From: Aquisediminimonas profunda
GTDB taxonomy: Bacteria; Pseudomonadota; Alphaproteobacteria; Sphingomonadales; Sphingomonadaceae
Reading direction: 5' to 3'
Assembly: GCF_019443285.1 (NCBI RefSeq)
Contig: NZ_CP080327.1
Coordinates: 3,096,001-3,160,000 of the forward strand
Length of the DNA stretch: 64,000 bases
The translations under genes and the position numbers were made by a program. Positions 54,055-63,097 of the stretch are shown in pieces; position 1 is the first letter of the stretch; each line of letters starts with the position of its first letter. The notes under the pieces are model-generated. The model was not told the DNA's origin. It did not search any database and saw only the letters and a list, made by a program, of their open reading frames with translations.

Positions 54055-55365
54055 ATGGACGCCCGCGAAGTTGCTATGTTGAAGGCCATGATGGAATGGG
54101 AAGGGCGCCGCACCGCTCCCCCGCACGGCTTCCCTTCACTGCCCGACATGCCTGCGGGGCGCTACACCAGTCCCGAATATTTTGCGCTGGAGCGCGAGCA
54201 TATTTTCCGGAAAAGCTGGCTCTTTGCCGGTCATATTGACGAAATCCCGGAACCTGGATGCCACGTCCGCTGGGAGAATGCGGGCGAGCCCCTGATCATC
54301 GTGCACGGCATGGATGGCGTAGTTCGCGCCTTCTACAACACCTGCCGCCATCGCGGCGCGCCAGTCGTGACGGCCGAACGCGGCAAGTCGTCCCGTCTCA
54401 TGTGTGCTTATCATCATTGGACCTACAAGACGGACGGCAGTCTGGCCGGCATTCCCGAACAGCGCGACTTCATCGACTTCGATCCCAGCTGCCGCGGGTT
54501 GATCGCGGTGCGCTGCGAGATGTTTGGCAATTGCATATTCATCAACTTCGATGACGAGGCGATGTCGCTTCTCGACTGGCTCGGGCCGCTGGCGGACGAG
54601 TGGGCCGAATTCGGGTTTGACCGTGTGCGCCTCGCCGCGCGCCACAGTTTCGAACTCAAGTGCAACTGGAAAGTCGCGATGGAAGCGAACATGGAAGTCT
54701 ACCATGTTCCCTTCATCCATCCCAACACAGTGGCGCCGCTCGTTGATTCAAGGCGCAATTTCAACAGCTTCTATGCCAATGGCCATGCGCGGATGCTGGC
54801 CCCGGCGCCACCGACGACGGATCGGGAGCATGTCCGTGCGATCGAAAGTCCGCCGGAGTGGAAATCGATCGACACGGTCGGAGAACTCGGCCGCACCTGC
54901 ACGCAAAGCTATACCCTGTTCCCGAACTGGGTTTCGCCGCTGTCCAATTTCTTTGTTCCGCCGCTGATCTTCTGGCCGACCTCGCTCACGACAACTCGGC
55001 TTGAGCTCATCACCATGGCACTGGACTGGGGCGAAGGCCCTGTCCCAGACCTGTGGACTGTGCCGGATGCGACCAGCCCGAATGGCCGCCAAATGAGCCC
55101 GATCATCCTTGAAGACACGCAATTCGGCGAAGCGATCCAGAAATCCATGGCAAGCCGCGCGTTCAAGAGCGTGCCCCTTAGCTACCAGGAAGCGCGCATT
55201 TACAGTTTCCATCAACAGTGCGACCGGATGATCGGCATCGAGAATGTCCCGCCTGCCCTGCGCGTTGAACAGGTACTCGGCACCGAATGGCGCGCGCCGA
55301 CCGATCCGCGCGTCGCGCAGATGCACAGCGAAACCAGTGCATCGGCACAACAATTGGCATCCTGA
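54055..55365 (+). CDS. Rieske non-heme iron oxygenase alpha subunit
   Basis: 436 residues from ATG 54055 (GGGAGA upstream); ATG 53935 would add 40 residues with no family similarity. Rieske ligands C97-x-H99 and C117-x2-H120; iron-site motif EANMEVYHVPFIHP (H217, H222). SPEYFALEREHIFRKSWLFAGH is typical of ring-hydroxylating and demethylating oxygenases. No beta subunit, ferredoxin or reductase is adjacent, so redox partners must come from elsewhere. It lies upstream of the third TBDR. Confidence 0.85.
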   Translation: MDAREVAMLKAMMEWEGRRTAPPHGFPSLPDMPAGRYTSPEYFALEREHIFRKSWLFAGHIDEIPEPGCHVRWENAGEPLIIVHGMDGVVRAFYNTCRHRGAPVVTAERGKSSRLMCAYHHWTYKTDGSLAGIPEQRDFIDFDPSCRGLIAVRCEMFGNCIFINFDDEAMSLLDWLGPLADEWAEFGFDRVRLAARHSFELKCNWKVAMEANMEVYHVPFIHPNTVAPLVDSRRNFNSFYANGHARMLAPAPPTTDREHVRAIESPPEWKSIDTVGELGRTCTQSYTLFPNWVSPLSNFFVPPLIFWPTSLTTTRLELITMALDWGEGPVPDLWTVPDATSPNGRQMSPIILEDTQFGEAIQKSMASRAFKSVPLSYQEARIYSFHQQCDRMIGIENVPPALRVEQVLGTEWRAPTDPRVAQMHSETSASAQQLAS

Positions 55366-55368
55366 GGC

Positions 55369-55459
55369 TTCCGTTACGGAAACAAAGCCCAGACGCCGCC
55401 ATGTGTCATTTCCGCCACACTTCGCCCAGTCCCTATCGCTTTTGCTAAATGAGAAAGCG
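55369..55459. promoter_or_regulatory. Symmetric elements between the second Rieske gene and the third receptor
   Basis: TTCCGT-t-ACGGAA (55369-55381) lies 3 bp after the Rieske stop, and CGCTTT-N11-AAAGCG (55437-55459) lies in the 191-bp region before the receptor. Neither is followed by a T-run, so operators are more likely than terminators. No regulator is assigned. Confidence 0.3.
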
Positions 55460-55556
55460 CAGCAGGCCTCATAGGATTGGTAAGCGTTAAATATGGTCAC
55501 GCCTGAAGCAGATCAATGCAGGTGGACCTCCAGCGTGTAACTATTGGGGAGGATAG

Positions 55557-58148
55557 ATGATGACTGCTTTGTTCCACGATTCCATCCGTCGCGCAGGAAG
55601 CATGCGCAATTTGCTGTTGGCATCGGTGGGTGCAGCCTCGCTGCTTTCGATGCCAGCCTATGCGCAGACTGCTCCGGCAGAAGAGGATAGCGGCGAAATC
55701 TTCGTGACCGCACGTAAGACGACAGAAGCTCTCCAGGACGTTCCGGTCACCGTGACGGCTGTGACAAGCGATACGCTGGAAACCTATGGCGCCAATCAGG
55801 TCCAGGACGTTGCCGGCCGTGTGCCGACGCTGAACGTTCAGGTTGGCGGCTCCGGTTCGGGCGGTTCCATTTCACTCCGCGGTGTCGGCTCATCCGCCAT
55901 TTCCGCATCCTTCGATTCCGCCGTGGCGTTCGATTTCGATGGCGTCGTGCAAAGCTCCATGCGTCTGGTTCAGGCTGGCTTCTTCGACGTCAAGCAGATT
56001 GAAGTTCTGAAAGGCCCGCAGTCGCTCTTCTTCGGCAAGAGCGCGTCCGCAGGTGTGTTCTCGCTGCATTCGGCCGATCCCACGAAGAATTGGGAAATCG
56101 CCGGCAAGGCATCCTATGAATTCGAAGAACGTGGCTATGTTGCCGGTGGCTACATTTCAGGGCCAATCACCGACACACTCGGCATTCGTATTGCGGCGCA
56201 GTACAATGATGTGTCGCGGTACAACCAGATCCAGCCGGGTGTCGGAACGGTCAACCCCAATCGCGGCCTCAAGGATTTCGTCGGTCGTGTGACCTTGAAT
56301 TGGGAGCCGACGGATCGCTTCAAGGCGAACCTCAAGCTGAACTACATCACCAATCGCAATGATGGTGCCTCGCAGTTCCTCGATATTTATTGCGGCTTCA
56401 ACGGTCGGGCGGATGAAGTCGTGCTGCTCGGCGGCGCGATTGCCATCCCGAACAAGGCAAACTGCAACTACAAAGACAAATATTTTGCCATTCCTGACGC
56501 GTCTTCGACAGCAACCACCAAATTCCCGGCGGGCAGCGCGGGCGAAAAATACTATCCGGGACACCCGTTCGGGCGCACCAACATCTTTTTTGGTCGGCTG
56601 AAGTGGGATCTTGATCTGACTGATACGCTGACATTCTCGTCGACGACTGGCTTGATGAAGCTGAATTCGATCGATTTCGACAGCTACAGCTATGCGGGTA
56701 CGGGCCCGGCCTTCAATCCGAACGGGATTCCAATCGCATTGATTGCCCCGAGGCTGGCCGCCATCAACGGGGTAGGTGTACCGTTGGGCATGGGCTCAAG
56801 CGACCCCCAGAACAAGACTTACCAGTTCTCGCAGGAATATCGCCTCGCGAGCGACTTTGAAGGTCCGTTCAACTTCCAGCTGGGTGCGTTCTACGAATAT
56901 CGCAAGCTCGATTTCAACACGTCGCAGCAGGCGGTCAACATCTCGATCATTGCTGCCGATCCGATCACCGGCGCTACCTATGATTACTACAAGAAGCACC
57001 AGACCAAGACCAATACCGTGTCCTTCTTCGGCAGTGCGACGTATGACATTACCGATCAGCTGGAATTGTCGGGCGGCCTGCGCTGGACAGACGAAAAGAA
57101 GGTCAACACGATCACGGTGCCTTATGTCCACCGGTTCCTGGGCCCGGGCCCGGCCTTCATCGGCAGCGGTTTCTTCTCCGGCCCGATCCGCTTCAAGGAC
57201 AGCAATGTCTCACCGGAAGTTTCGCTGCGTTACAAGGTGACCCCGGATGTCAGCATTTATGCGGCATACAAGACGGGCTTCAAATCGGGCGGCATCGACA
57301 ACTCGGCACTGCCATCGAACAGTCTGAGCCAAGCCGCGCTGTCTGGTGACTTCAGTTCGCTCATCTACAAGTCGGAAACGGCCAAGGGCGGCGAAGTCGG
57401 TGCGAAGATGCAGCTTGCCGGTCGTTCACTGACCATCAACGTGTCAGCGTTCGATTATATCTTCAAGAACCTGCAGCTGCAGAACTTCAACTCGACAACT
57501 GTCCAGTTCGTGACCTTCAATGCGTCCGAACTGACCAGCAAGGGCGCGGATATTGATTTCGCCTGGAAAACACCGGTTGAGGGACTGCGGTTCTCGGGTG
57601 GTTTGGCTTATACGGATGCCAAATTCACGAAGGATCTGAACATTGCGCGCAACCCTGATCCACAATTCCCGGAATCGACGGTAACTGCGACCAATCCAAA
57701 GCCTTCAGAAAACCTCAAGGGCCGGGCCGTCTCGCGCGCTCCCAAGTTCGCGGGTAACGTTGCCTTTGACTGGACAGTGCCAGTCAGTGACAGTCTGGAG
57801 TTTGGCCTGAACGGAAACATGGCCTATTCAGGCTCCTATTGGACGGCCAACAACTCCAACTTCACCGCTGAGCAGCGCCCGTTCGGGGACGTCAAGCAGA
57901 AGAGTTATGTGACTTTCGATGGAAGCATCTCCATCTCTGCCCCGGACAAGAAATGGAAACTGTCGCTTGTTGGCCTCAACCTTGCCAACAAGATCTATGT
58001 CCTGACCAGCGGCACGCGTCCATTTGCGGCACCTGCGGGGGGGTATGGTACACCCGGCACCGCGACCTATGTTCCGCGCGGTGATGATATCGGCGTCAAC
58101 ATCAATCGTGGCCGCCAGGTCTTTGTGGAGGCCAGCTTCAAGTTCTGA
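55557..58148 (+). CDS. TonB-dependent receptor
   Basis: 863 residues. Signal peptide ends MPAYAQ near residue 37 (start at 55557, or 55560; GGGAGGA upstream). TonB-box-like GEIFVTARKTTEALQDVPVTV, plug with IEVLKGPQSLFFGKSASAGVFSLHSADPT, barrel ending VFVEASFKF. Its plug differs from the GPQGT(L/I)YG norm, suggesting a distinct subgroup from the other two receptors. The substrate is unknown; neighbours are a Rieske oxygenase and an SDR. Confidence 0.93.
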   Translation: MMTALFHDSIRRAGSMRNLLLASVGAASLLSMPAYAQTAPAEEDSGEIFVTARKTTEALQDVPVTVTAVTSDTLETYGANQVQDVAGRVPTLNVQVGGSGSGGSISLRGVGSSAISASFDSAVAFDFDGVVQSSMRLVQAGFFDVKQIEVLKGPQSLFFGKSASAGVFSLHSADPTKNWEIAGKASYEFEERGYVAGGYISGPITDTLGIRIAAQYNDVSRYNQIQPGVGTVNPNRGLKDFVGRVTLNWEPTDRFKANLKLNYITNRNDGASQFLDIYCGFNGRADEVVLLGGAIAIPNKANCNYKDKYFAIPDASSTATTKFPAGSAGEKYYPGHPFGRTNIFFGRLKWDLDLTDTLTFSSTTGLMKLNSIDFDSYSYAGTGPAFNPNGIPIALIAPRLAAINGVGVPLGMGSSDPQNKTYQFSQEYRLASDFEGPFNFQLGAFYEYRKLDFNTSQQAVNISIIAADPITGATYDYYKKHQTKTNTVSFFGSATYDITDQLELSGGLRWTDEKKVNTITVPYVHRFLGPGPAFIGSGFFSGPIRFKDSNVSPEVSLRYKVTPDVSIYAAYKTGFKSGGIDNSALPSNSLSQAALSGDFSSLIYKSETAKGGEVGAKMQLAGRSLTINVSAFDYIFKNLQLQNFNSTTVQFVTFNASELTSKGADIDFAWKTPVEGLRFSGGLAYTDAKFTKDLNIARNPDPQFPESTVTATNPKPSENLKGRAVSRAPKFAGNVAFDWTVPVSDSLEFGLNGNMAYSGSYWTANNSNFTAEQRPFGDVKQKSYVTFDGSISISAPDKKWKLSLVGLNLANKIYVLTSGTRPFAAPAGGYGTPGTATYVPRGDDIGVNINRGRQVFVEASFKF

Positions 58149-58171
58149 TCCACTGAATTCTACCGAACCTC

Positions 58172-58214
58172 GGGGCATCCGCGATCAACAAGATCGCGGG
58201 TGCCCCTTTTCTTT
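58172..58214 (+). terminator. Rho-independent terminator after the third receptor
   Basis: A 15-bp stem GGGGCATCCGCGATC/GATCGCGGGTGCCCC (one G-U pair) with an AACAA loop followed by TTTTCTTT, 24 bp after the receptor stop. Confidence 0.85.
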
Positions 58215-58223
58215 GAGAGCCCC

Positions 58224-58302
58224 GTCGCCCCTGTGCAGGCAGGGGCCTGTCTGACGCCTTGGTGCCATAATTACCAACAGGCCCCTGCCTCTCGCAGGGG
58301 CC
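58224..58302. repeat. REP/BIME-like inverted palindrome pair, left of the GIY-YIG gene
   Basis: A REP unit CCCCTGTGCAGGCAGGGG at about 58229-58246 and its inverted partner at 58277-58302, separated by a 26-bp linker (CTGACG...AATTACCA). An almost identical about 80-bp copy lies at 58751-58830, so the GIY-YIG gene is flanked by direct copies. Confidence 0.8.
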
Positions 58303-58306
58303 ACAG

Positions 58307-58600
58307 TCAGGTGTTGATCGTCTCGAACAAATCGTCCCACTCTGGATTATGCTCGGCTATCAGGCGCAATTTCCAAACCCGCTTCCACCGCTTCATTGCC
58401 TTTTCCCGGGCGATGGCCTCGTCGATCCTTTCATGGCGTTCCAGATAGACAAGCCGATTGAGGCCCCATTTGCGACAGAATTCCGATCCCGTTCCGCTCC
58501 GGTGCGCCAGAACGCGTGTACCGATATTTGCCGAAACACCGATGTACAAAACCCCAAACGGCTTGTTGGTCATGACATAGATGTAACCGCCCTTTTCCAT
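58307..58600 (-). CDS. GIY-YIG nuclease-domain small protein
   Basis: 97 residues. GGYIYVMTNKPFGVLYIGVSANIGTRVLAHR matches the GIY-YIG core with the Arg on the first helix, and AIAREKAMKRWKRVWK carries the Glu. The start at 58600 has GAGGGC upstream; the longer frame to 58804 is translated repeat sequence. Its stop is 5 bp from a REP-like pair and further units lie upstream, so the gene sits inside a repeat cluster. Homologous small proteins (YhbQ type) are of uncertain function. Confidence 0.83.
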   Translation of the reverse strand: MEKGGYIYVMTNKPFGVLYIGVSANIGTRVLAHRSGTGSEFCRKWGLNRLVYLERHERIDEAIAREKAMKRWKRVWKLRLIAEHNPEWDDLFETINT

Positions 58601-58661
58601 GCGCCCTCGCCAAGGCAGACTATGCCAGAGGGAGCGTGATCGGATGCACCGCCCCACCCCA

Positions 58662-58830
58662 TCGCCCCTGCGGAGGCAGGAGCCCTTGCGTGAGTCTGGC
58701 ACCGTCGCCCCTGCGAAGGCAGGGGCCGTTGCGTGAGTCTGGTACGACCCGTCGCCCCTGCGGAGGCAGGGGCCTGTCTGACGTCTGGGTGCCATAATTA
58801 CCAACAGGCCCCTGCCTGTGCAGGGGCGAC
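58662..58830. repeat. Cluster of four REP-like units upstream of the GIY-YIG gene
   Basis: Units at 58662-58684, 58694-58717 and 58751-58774 share CGCCCCTGCGNAGGCAGG, and an inverted unit at 58804-58830 pairs with the third. A 14-bp linker TTGCGTGAGTCTGG follows each of the first two. The last pair with its linker repeats the element at 58224-58302. Confidence 0.8.
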
Positions 58831-59278
58831 GTGTGGGGATAGTATTCGCCTTATGTTCCTATTTACTTGACAAATAGGAGATAATCTGAAACACACAATC
58901 CCGTCACTCGATCGGCGTTTCTAGGTCGCACGGGTCGAGGGGCGGGACTGCTGGAAAGGGGCCTTGTCCCCAACCAGCACAGGTCGGCGCGAAAGCGGCG
59001 GGCGTCTGCACTCCCCAAAGTGTGCAGCCACGCGCTCTGCGTTCGTTTTGAACCGGTCCGGGCGTCTTTGATGGGAGCATTCCCGTCCTGCAGGAGGGCT
59101 TTCGGGCCTTACCCCCTGCAGGGACGTGCCGGATGAGAAGGCGGTGTTTCGAGACCGGGCGCCGGTTACGCACTCGAGCACCTGCAACCGCACAAAGGCA
59201 ATACCCGCCGGACGCCCCCCAAGGCTTCCGCGCCGACCGTCCCGCCCCCCGCTCACCACGGGATGCCTTCGCGTGCCG
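58831..59278. other. Non-coding stretch between repeat clusters
   Basis: No convincing gene is present. Open frames here translate to repeat-derived or low-complexity Arg/Gly/Pro-rich sequence with no family similarity. A TTGACA at 58867-58872 lacks a -10 box at normal spacing. The block CCTGCAGG appears near 59091-59120 on both strands, possibly a decayed repeat. Confidence 0.5.
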
Positions 59279-59358
59279 GTCGCCCCTGCGCAGGCAGGGG
59301 CCTTTGGGGGCGTCTGGCACCACAGCGTCAAACGGGCCCCTGCCTGCGCAGGGGCGAC
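59279..59358. repeat. REP/BIME-like inverted palindrome pair next to the HupE/UreJ gene
   Basis: Unit CCCCTGCGCAGGCAGGGG at about 59284-59301 and its inverted partner at 59334-59358, with a different 31-bp linker from the GIY-YIG-flanking pair. It ends 17 bp from the HupE/UreJ stop and could form a terminator-like or mRNA-stabilising hairpin. Confidence 0.8.
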
Positions 59359-59375
59359 GGGTGCGGGTTAGCGGC

Positions 59376-60359
59376 TCAAGCAAGCACTCGGTCAATGAAC
59401 CAGAAGCTGGCTGTTATCCCGATCGCATAGGCGGCAATCTGTATCGCGGGGCGCAGTGCCTTGGGCGCCATATGCCTCATGACAGCAAGCACAGCCGATG
59501 AACCAGCGATGATCAGCAACTGTCCGGCTTCGACCCCAAGGTTGAAGGTCAACAGGGCCACTGGCACGTCCGTTTCCGGCAGGCCGATTTCGCGCAGCGC
59601 CCCCGCAAAGCCGAAGCCGTGCAGCAGGCCGAACAGGAAGGCCACCACCCAGGGTAGTCGCTCGGACAGGCGTCGCTCGCCCTCCCGGGTCTTGACGATT
59701 TCGACCGCCAGGAAGACGATCGACAGCGCAATCAAGGCCTCGACCGGGGCCTGTGGGAGCCCAAACAGCCCCAATGTTGTTCCCACAAGTGTGATCGAGT
59801 GCGCCACGGTGAAGGCTGTCGCGGCCTTGACGACCGGCCAGCCGCGCTGGAGCAACAGGACCAGTGCCAGCACGAAGAGCAGATGATCATATCCGCCAAG
59901 GATATGCTCCACCCCGATCATGAAATAGGTGCGCGCCACTTGCCAGCCGTCCGGAACGGCACTGATCGTATAGCTGCTCCTGTCCGGCGTCAGTTGCTGG
60001 GTTTGAACCGGCCTGCCGAGCGGAGCCACGCGCAGCAGCGCATCGGTCGAGCCCGGCTCCATGCCGCGAAGCCCCACGGTCGCCCCCTCCAGGGATCGGG
60101 TGCAGGTCACCGTGCCGGTCGCCACCACAGCCGCGCCGGAAACGCGCGGCGTTTGCAGCTTCAGCTTGCAAAAACGGGGCAGCAATGGCTCTGCCCGGAC
60201 GGCAAGGCTGCCAAGAATGGGTGCCTTCCAGACCAGCTTCCAGTCGGATCGGGTCTGCTGGGAAAGTTCCAGATATCCCGGGCGCAGTTCATCGGCCCTT
60301 GCGGGCGCCCCCAGCACAAGCATCAGAGTGCAAAAGGCAAGAAGGACAATCGTCCTCAT
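59376..60359 (-). CDS. HupE/UreJ-family membrane protein
   Basis: 327 residues. Signal peptide (about 1-22), an exported N-terminal domain to about residue 145, then six to seven membrane helices with GVEHILGGYDHLLF, AHSITL and the HGFGFAGALREIGLP motif of the HupE/UreJ_2 family. Classical HupE/UreJ proteins are linked to nickel or cobalt, but here the gene forms a unit with PpiC and DUF3604 genes and no urease or hydrogenase. The start overlaps the ppiC stop by 4 bp. The function is unknown. Confidence 0.83.
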   Translation of the reverse strand: MRTIVLLAFCTLMLVLGAPARADELRPGYLELSQQTRSDWKLVWKAPILGSLAVRAEPLLPRFCKLKLQTPRVSGAAVVATGTVTCTRSLEGATVGLRGMEPGSTDALLRVAPLGRPVQTQQLTPDRSSYTISAVPDGWQVARTYFMIGVEHILGGYDHLLFVLALVLLLQRGWPVVKAATAFTVAHSITLVGTTLGLFGLPQAPVEALIALSIVFLAVEIVKTREGERRLSERLPWVVAFLFGLLHGFGFAGALREIGLPETDVPVALLTFNLGVEAGQLLIIAGSSAVLAVMRHMAPKALRPAIQIAAYAIGITASFWFIDRVLA

Positions 60360-61192
60360 CTTGGCCGTTCGATCACCACATCATAGCCCCTGAGCATGCT
60401 CTTGAATGAGGCATCTTCAGCCTTGCGCACGGCAGCGAAACGCCAGTCATTTTCAACCGACTGACGGACGTCCTCCAGTCGCGGAGGTGGTGCCTTTTTC
60501 AGGCGCTCGATCTTGACGAAATGCAGGCCGAAACCAGAGACAATAGGACCGGTCCACCGTCCAACGGGTGCATTGGACACGGAGTCCGCAAAATCATCCC
60601 CGAACTCGGCCGCCAGATCGGATGGACTGGCATCGTCGAAGCGATCGGGCATGGCACTTGTCACTGTCGGCAAGGCCGGCGCCAAGCCCGGCTTCGCAGC
60701 CGCGATCGCCGCTTTGGCCGCGGCCCTCAGCGCGGGCGTATCGGCCCCGATATAGCGCTGCTGCAAGGTAAAGCGTGGCGGCGCGGCATAGCGCGCGGGA
60801 TTCTTGTCGAGCAGCGCCTGCAACTCGGCGTCGCTGGGCTGTGCCGCCTCTGCGTCCGCCCCGGAGAGCGCCAGCATCTTGTTGCGCATGCGCTTCTTGA
60901 CCACCTCGTCATCACGATCAAGCCCGAGGCGCAGCGCTTCGCGGTAATAGACCTCGCTGCGGATATAGTCCTGAACCAGGCCGTCTATCTCTTCGGGCGT
61001 CGGCGGCCGGTGGAAGGACTGGACGTAGCGGTTGAAGATACTCTCCAACACCGGTTCATCGACCACGATCCGCCGCTCTGTTGCATTGGGCGGGCGTCCG
61101 GACAGCACAAGGAAGACAAGCGCGCCAGCCACCAGGAAATGGACCAGCGGCTCCCGCAGGACGGCAACCGCCAGGTCGCGACTGGACGGCAT
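60356..61192 (-). CDS. Membrane-anchored PpiC-type peptidyl-prolyl isomerase
   Basis: 278 residues. One N-terminal membrane anchor (about 14-31), a SurA-N-like helical region (RRPPTPEEIDGLVQDYIRSEVYYREALRLGLDRDDEVVKKRMRNKM), and a parvulin/PpiC-like domain around 150-255 with GPIVSGFGLHFVKIERL. It may fold the neighbouring exported proteins. It lies 9 bp after the DUF3604 gene. Confidence 0.82.
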   Translation of the reverse strand: MPSSRDLAVAVLREPLVHFLVAGALVFLVLSGRPPNATERRIVVDEPVLESIFNRYVQSFHRPPTPEEIDGLVQDYIRSEVYYREALRLGLDRDDEVVKKRMRNKMLALSGADAEAAQPSDAELQALLDKNPARYAAPPRFTLQQRYIGADTPALRAAAKAAIAAAKPGLAPALPTVTSAMPDRFDDASPSDLAAEFGDDFADSVSNAPVGRWTGPIVSGFGLHFVKIERLKKAPPPRLEDVRQSVENDWRFAAVRKAEDASFKSMLRGYDVVIERPR

Positions 61193-61201
61193 TGAAACTC
61201 C

Positions 61202-63097
61202 TTATGCCTTGGTCGGCGTATACCAGATGGGCGACGTATAGGCGCGTTCCTGCTGCTTCACGCGCACCTCTGGCGGCAGCTTGAGCTTGTAGCGCACGGC
61301 ATCGAACGCGGGCCAGCTGGGCGTCGGGATCTCCAGCACACGCACATAGTAAAAGGCCCTGACGGACGGATCGAACTCGGGATCGGTCCAGACCTTTGCC
61401 AGGGTCGGCGCCCCAATGGAATTGGTATAGGACGCCGTGGCGACATTCACAGTGTCTCCGACCGCAGGCACCTTGCCGCCCGTGGGCTTGCGCTTGTCAG
61501 GATCGCTCCAGACGACATCAAACACCTTTTCCTGCAGCTTGCCGGCCTTCGTCACCCAGCCCTTGACGATCTGGACACGATCCAGATTGGCCCCGATCGG
61601 ATCCTTCAGCGCTGAGACAATAAAGCTCGGCGCGCCTTTCTTGCCCGCCGAAAGCTCACCGCCCATGGGCACGCCGCGGCGATACCCGGCACGCACCCAA
61701 TCGCCCTTCAGGTCAGCGTCCTTGAAGTCCCAGCCCCCGAAGAAACGGACGGTCATGCGCGGCCCGGTGCTGCCGTAAACTTCACGCCGTTCCATGGCAT
61801 CGAAGATCGAGGCGCGCGTGTTCGCCTTTGCCCAGACCGCGGCATAGCCACTCGCCAGATAGTGCCAGCCAAAGCGGCCTTTCCGTGTTCCCAGGTTCTG
61901 TTCCTGCATCACCCGCGCCGGGTTGGGCTCGTTGCCGGTGTGCTTGCCGAAGAACTGGTTTTCATCAGCGGTGGACAGCGCTGTATGACTGTCGGTCGAG
62001 CCGATGAGCCCGAACTTGTAGGGATTCACACCCATCTGCTGTTCCAGCAGGAGCCCGCGCTTCAGAGCCTCGCGGACATATTCGCCGGCAAACATGCTGG
62101 GCACCTTCGGCTGGTTGCCGAGAAGATTGTTGAGCTCCCATCCGGCAACGCCGAAGCCCGCAAATTCGTCATTGGGTGACAGGAAGGGATGTGCCTCGCT
62201 GTCTCCCTTGATCTGGGTGATTTCAACGACGGGTTCGTGCTGTGCCCGCCGCTTGGCATAGGCCGCGGTCATTGGTCCACCGCCGGGCTGGGTCAGTTCG
62301 AACATCAGGCCATTCGAAAGGTTCGAATTGTGAGGAATTGCGAGAACCCTGCCACCTGTCGCCTTTTCATAGGCTTCCATGTAGTTCCAGATTTCATCAG
62401 TTGTCGTCTTGTACGTCGGGTCGAGTGGCACGACCGTGCGGACGCGGTCCGGGCCGTCGCGGAAGATGATGTTGCGGTGCAGGTTGTTGCCGCCCTGCAT
62501 CAACGTGTATTCAAAGCCGAAGAATGCCGTGAACTTGCCCGGCTCGTTATAGCGTTCGACCGTGTCGATATTGCTGTTCCAGACCGACTTCGTGCGCTCT
62601 GCTGTGCCGTCCTGATTGAGCATGGCCTTTGGCAGCGCATTGCGGCCACGCGCATCGAGAATCTCGGCCATCGCGCGCTGCGATCCGGCCGGACCTTCGT
62701 GCATCATGTCATACCAGCGCAGCATCGTCTCATCGCGGATGAGAAGCCGGGGCGCATCATACAGGGCCTTGGTCGCTCCCAACCCTTCGGCATGATCCGT
62801 GACGACAAGGAAATCGAGCGGGCGGGGCAGCTTTGCCTTCAGACCCGTTGTGGACGTCACTTCCTCGCCACGGGCAAACCGCAATGCTTCTTCCGGCCCC
62901 AGACGGACGCCAAAACCAAAAGCATCGACCGAGTTGGCGGTGTGCAAATGCGTATCGCCCCAAAGAACTCGCTCGGGAAATTCGGTTTCCTTGACGACGA
63001 CATCCTTGCCGCCCGCAACCTTTTTCAATTGGTCGCAGCCCGCAAGCAGGCCGCTTGTCCCCAGCAGCAGAGCCGCCACCATAAGTCTACGTCTCAT
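61202..63097 (-). CDS. DUF3604 lipoprotein
   Basis: 631 residues from ATG 63097 (GGAGGAGGGG upstream; the frame extends to 63166 without merit). Lipoprotein signal with lipobox LLAGC (C21). PHP-like motif LWGDTHLHTANSVDAF near residue 46 and VVTDHAEGLG suggest a metal-dependent hydrolase fold, as annotated in many DUF3604 proteins. It heads a three-gene unit with PpiC and HupE/UreJ. The substrate is unknown. Confidence 0.86.
   Translation of the reverse strand: MRRRLMVAALLLGTSGLLAGCDQLKKVAGGKDVVVKETEFPERVLWGDTHLHTANSVDAFGFGVRLGPEEALRFARGEEVTSTTGLKAKLPRPLDFLVVTDHAEGLGATKALYDAPRLLIRDETMLRWYDMMHEGPAGSQRAMAEILDARGRNALPKAMLNQDGTAERTKSVWNSNIDTVERYNEPGKFTAFFGFEYTLMQGGNNLHRNIIFRDGPDRVRTVVPLDPTYKTTTDEIWNYMEAYEKATGGRVLAIPHNSNLSNGLMFELTQPGGGPMTAAYAKRRAQHEPVVEITQIKGDSEAHPFLSPNDEFAGFGVAGWELNNLLGNQPKVPSMFAGEYVREALKRGLLLEQQMGVNPYKFGLIGSTDSHTALSTADENQFFGKHTGNEPNPARVMQEQNLGTRKGRFGWHYLASGYAAVWAKANTRASIFDAMERREVYGSTGPRMTVRFFGGWDFKDADLKGDWVRAGYRRGVPMGGELSAGKKGAPSFIVSALKDPIGANLDRVQIVKGWVTKAGKLQEKVFDVVWSDPDKRKPTGGKVPAVGDTVNVATASYTNSIGAPTLAKVWTDPEFDPSVRAFYYVRVLEIPTPSWPAFDAVRYKLKLPPEVRVKQQERAYTSPIWYTPTKA

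Noticed and set aside
58662-58830. Possible CRISPR array
   Set aside because: Units are self-complementary, vary in sequence, and are separated by short similar linkers rather than unique spacers; no cas gene is present.
58867-58900. TTGACA as a sigma-70 promoter
   Set aside because: GATAAT follows after only about 9 bp and no gene starts downstream on the plus strand.
58904-59395. Minus-strand open frames of 136-163 residues in the repeat region
   Set aside because: They translate REP-like repeats (CAGRG, CLRRGD-type peptides) and have no domain or ribosome site.
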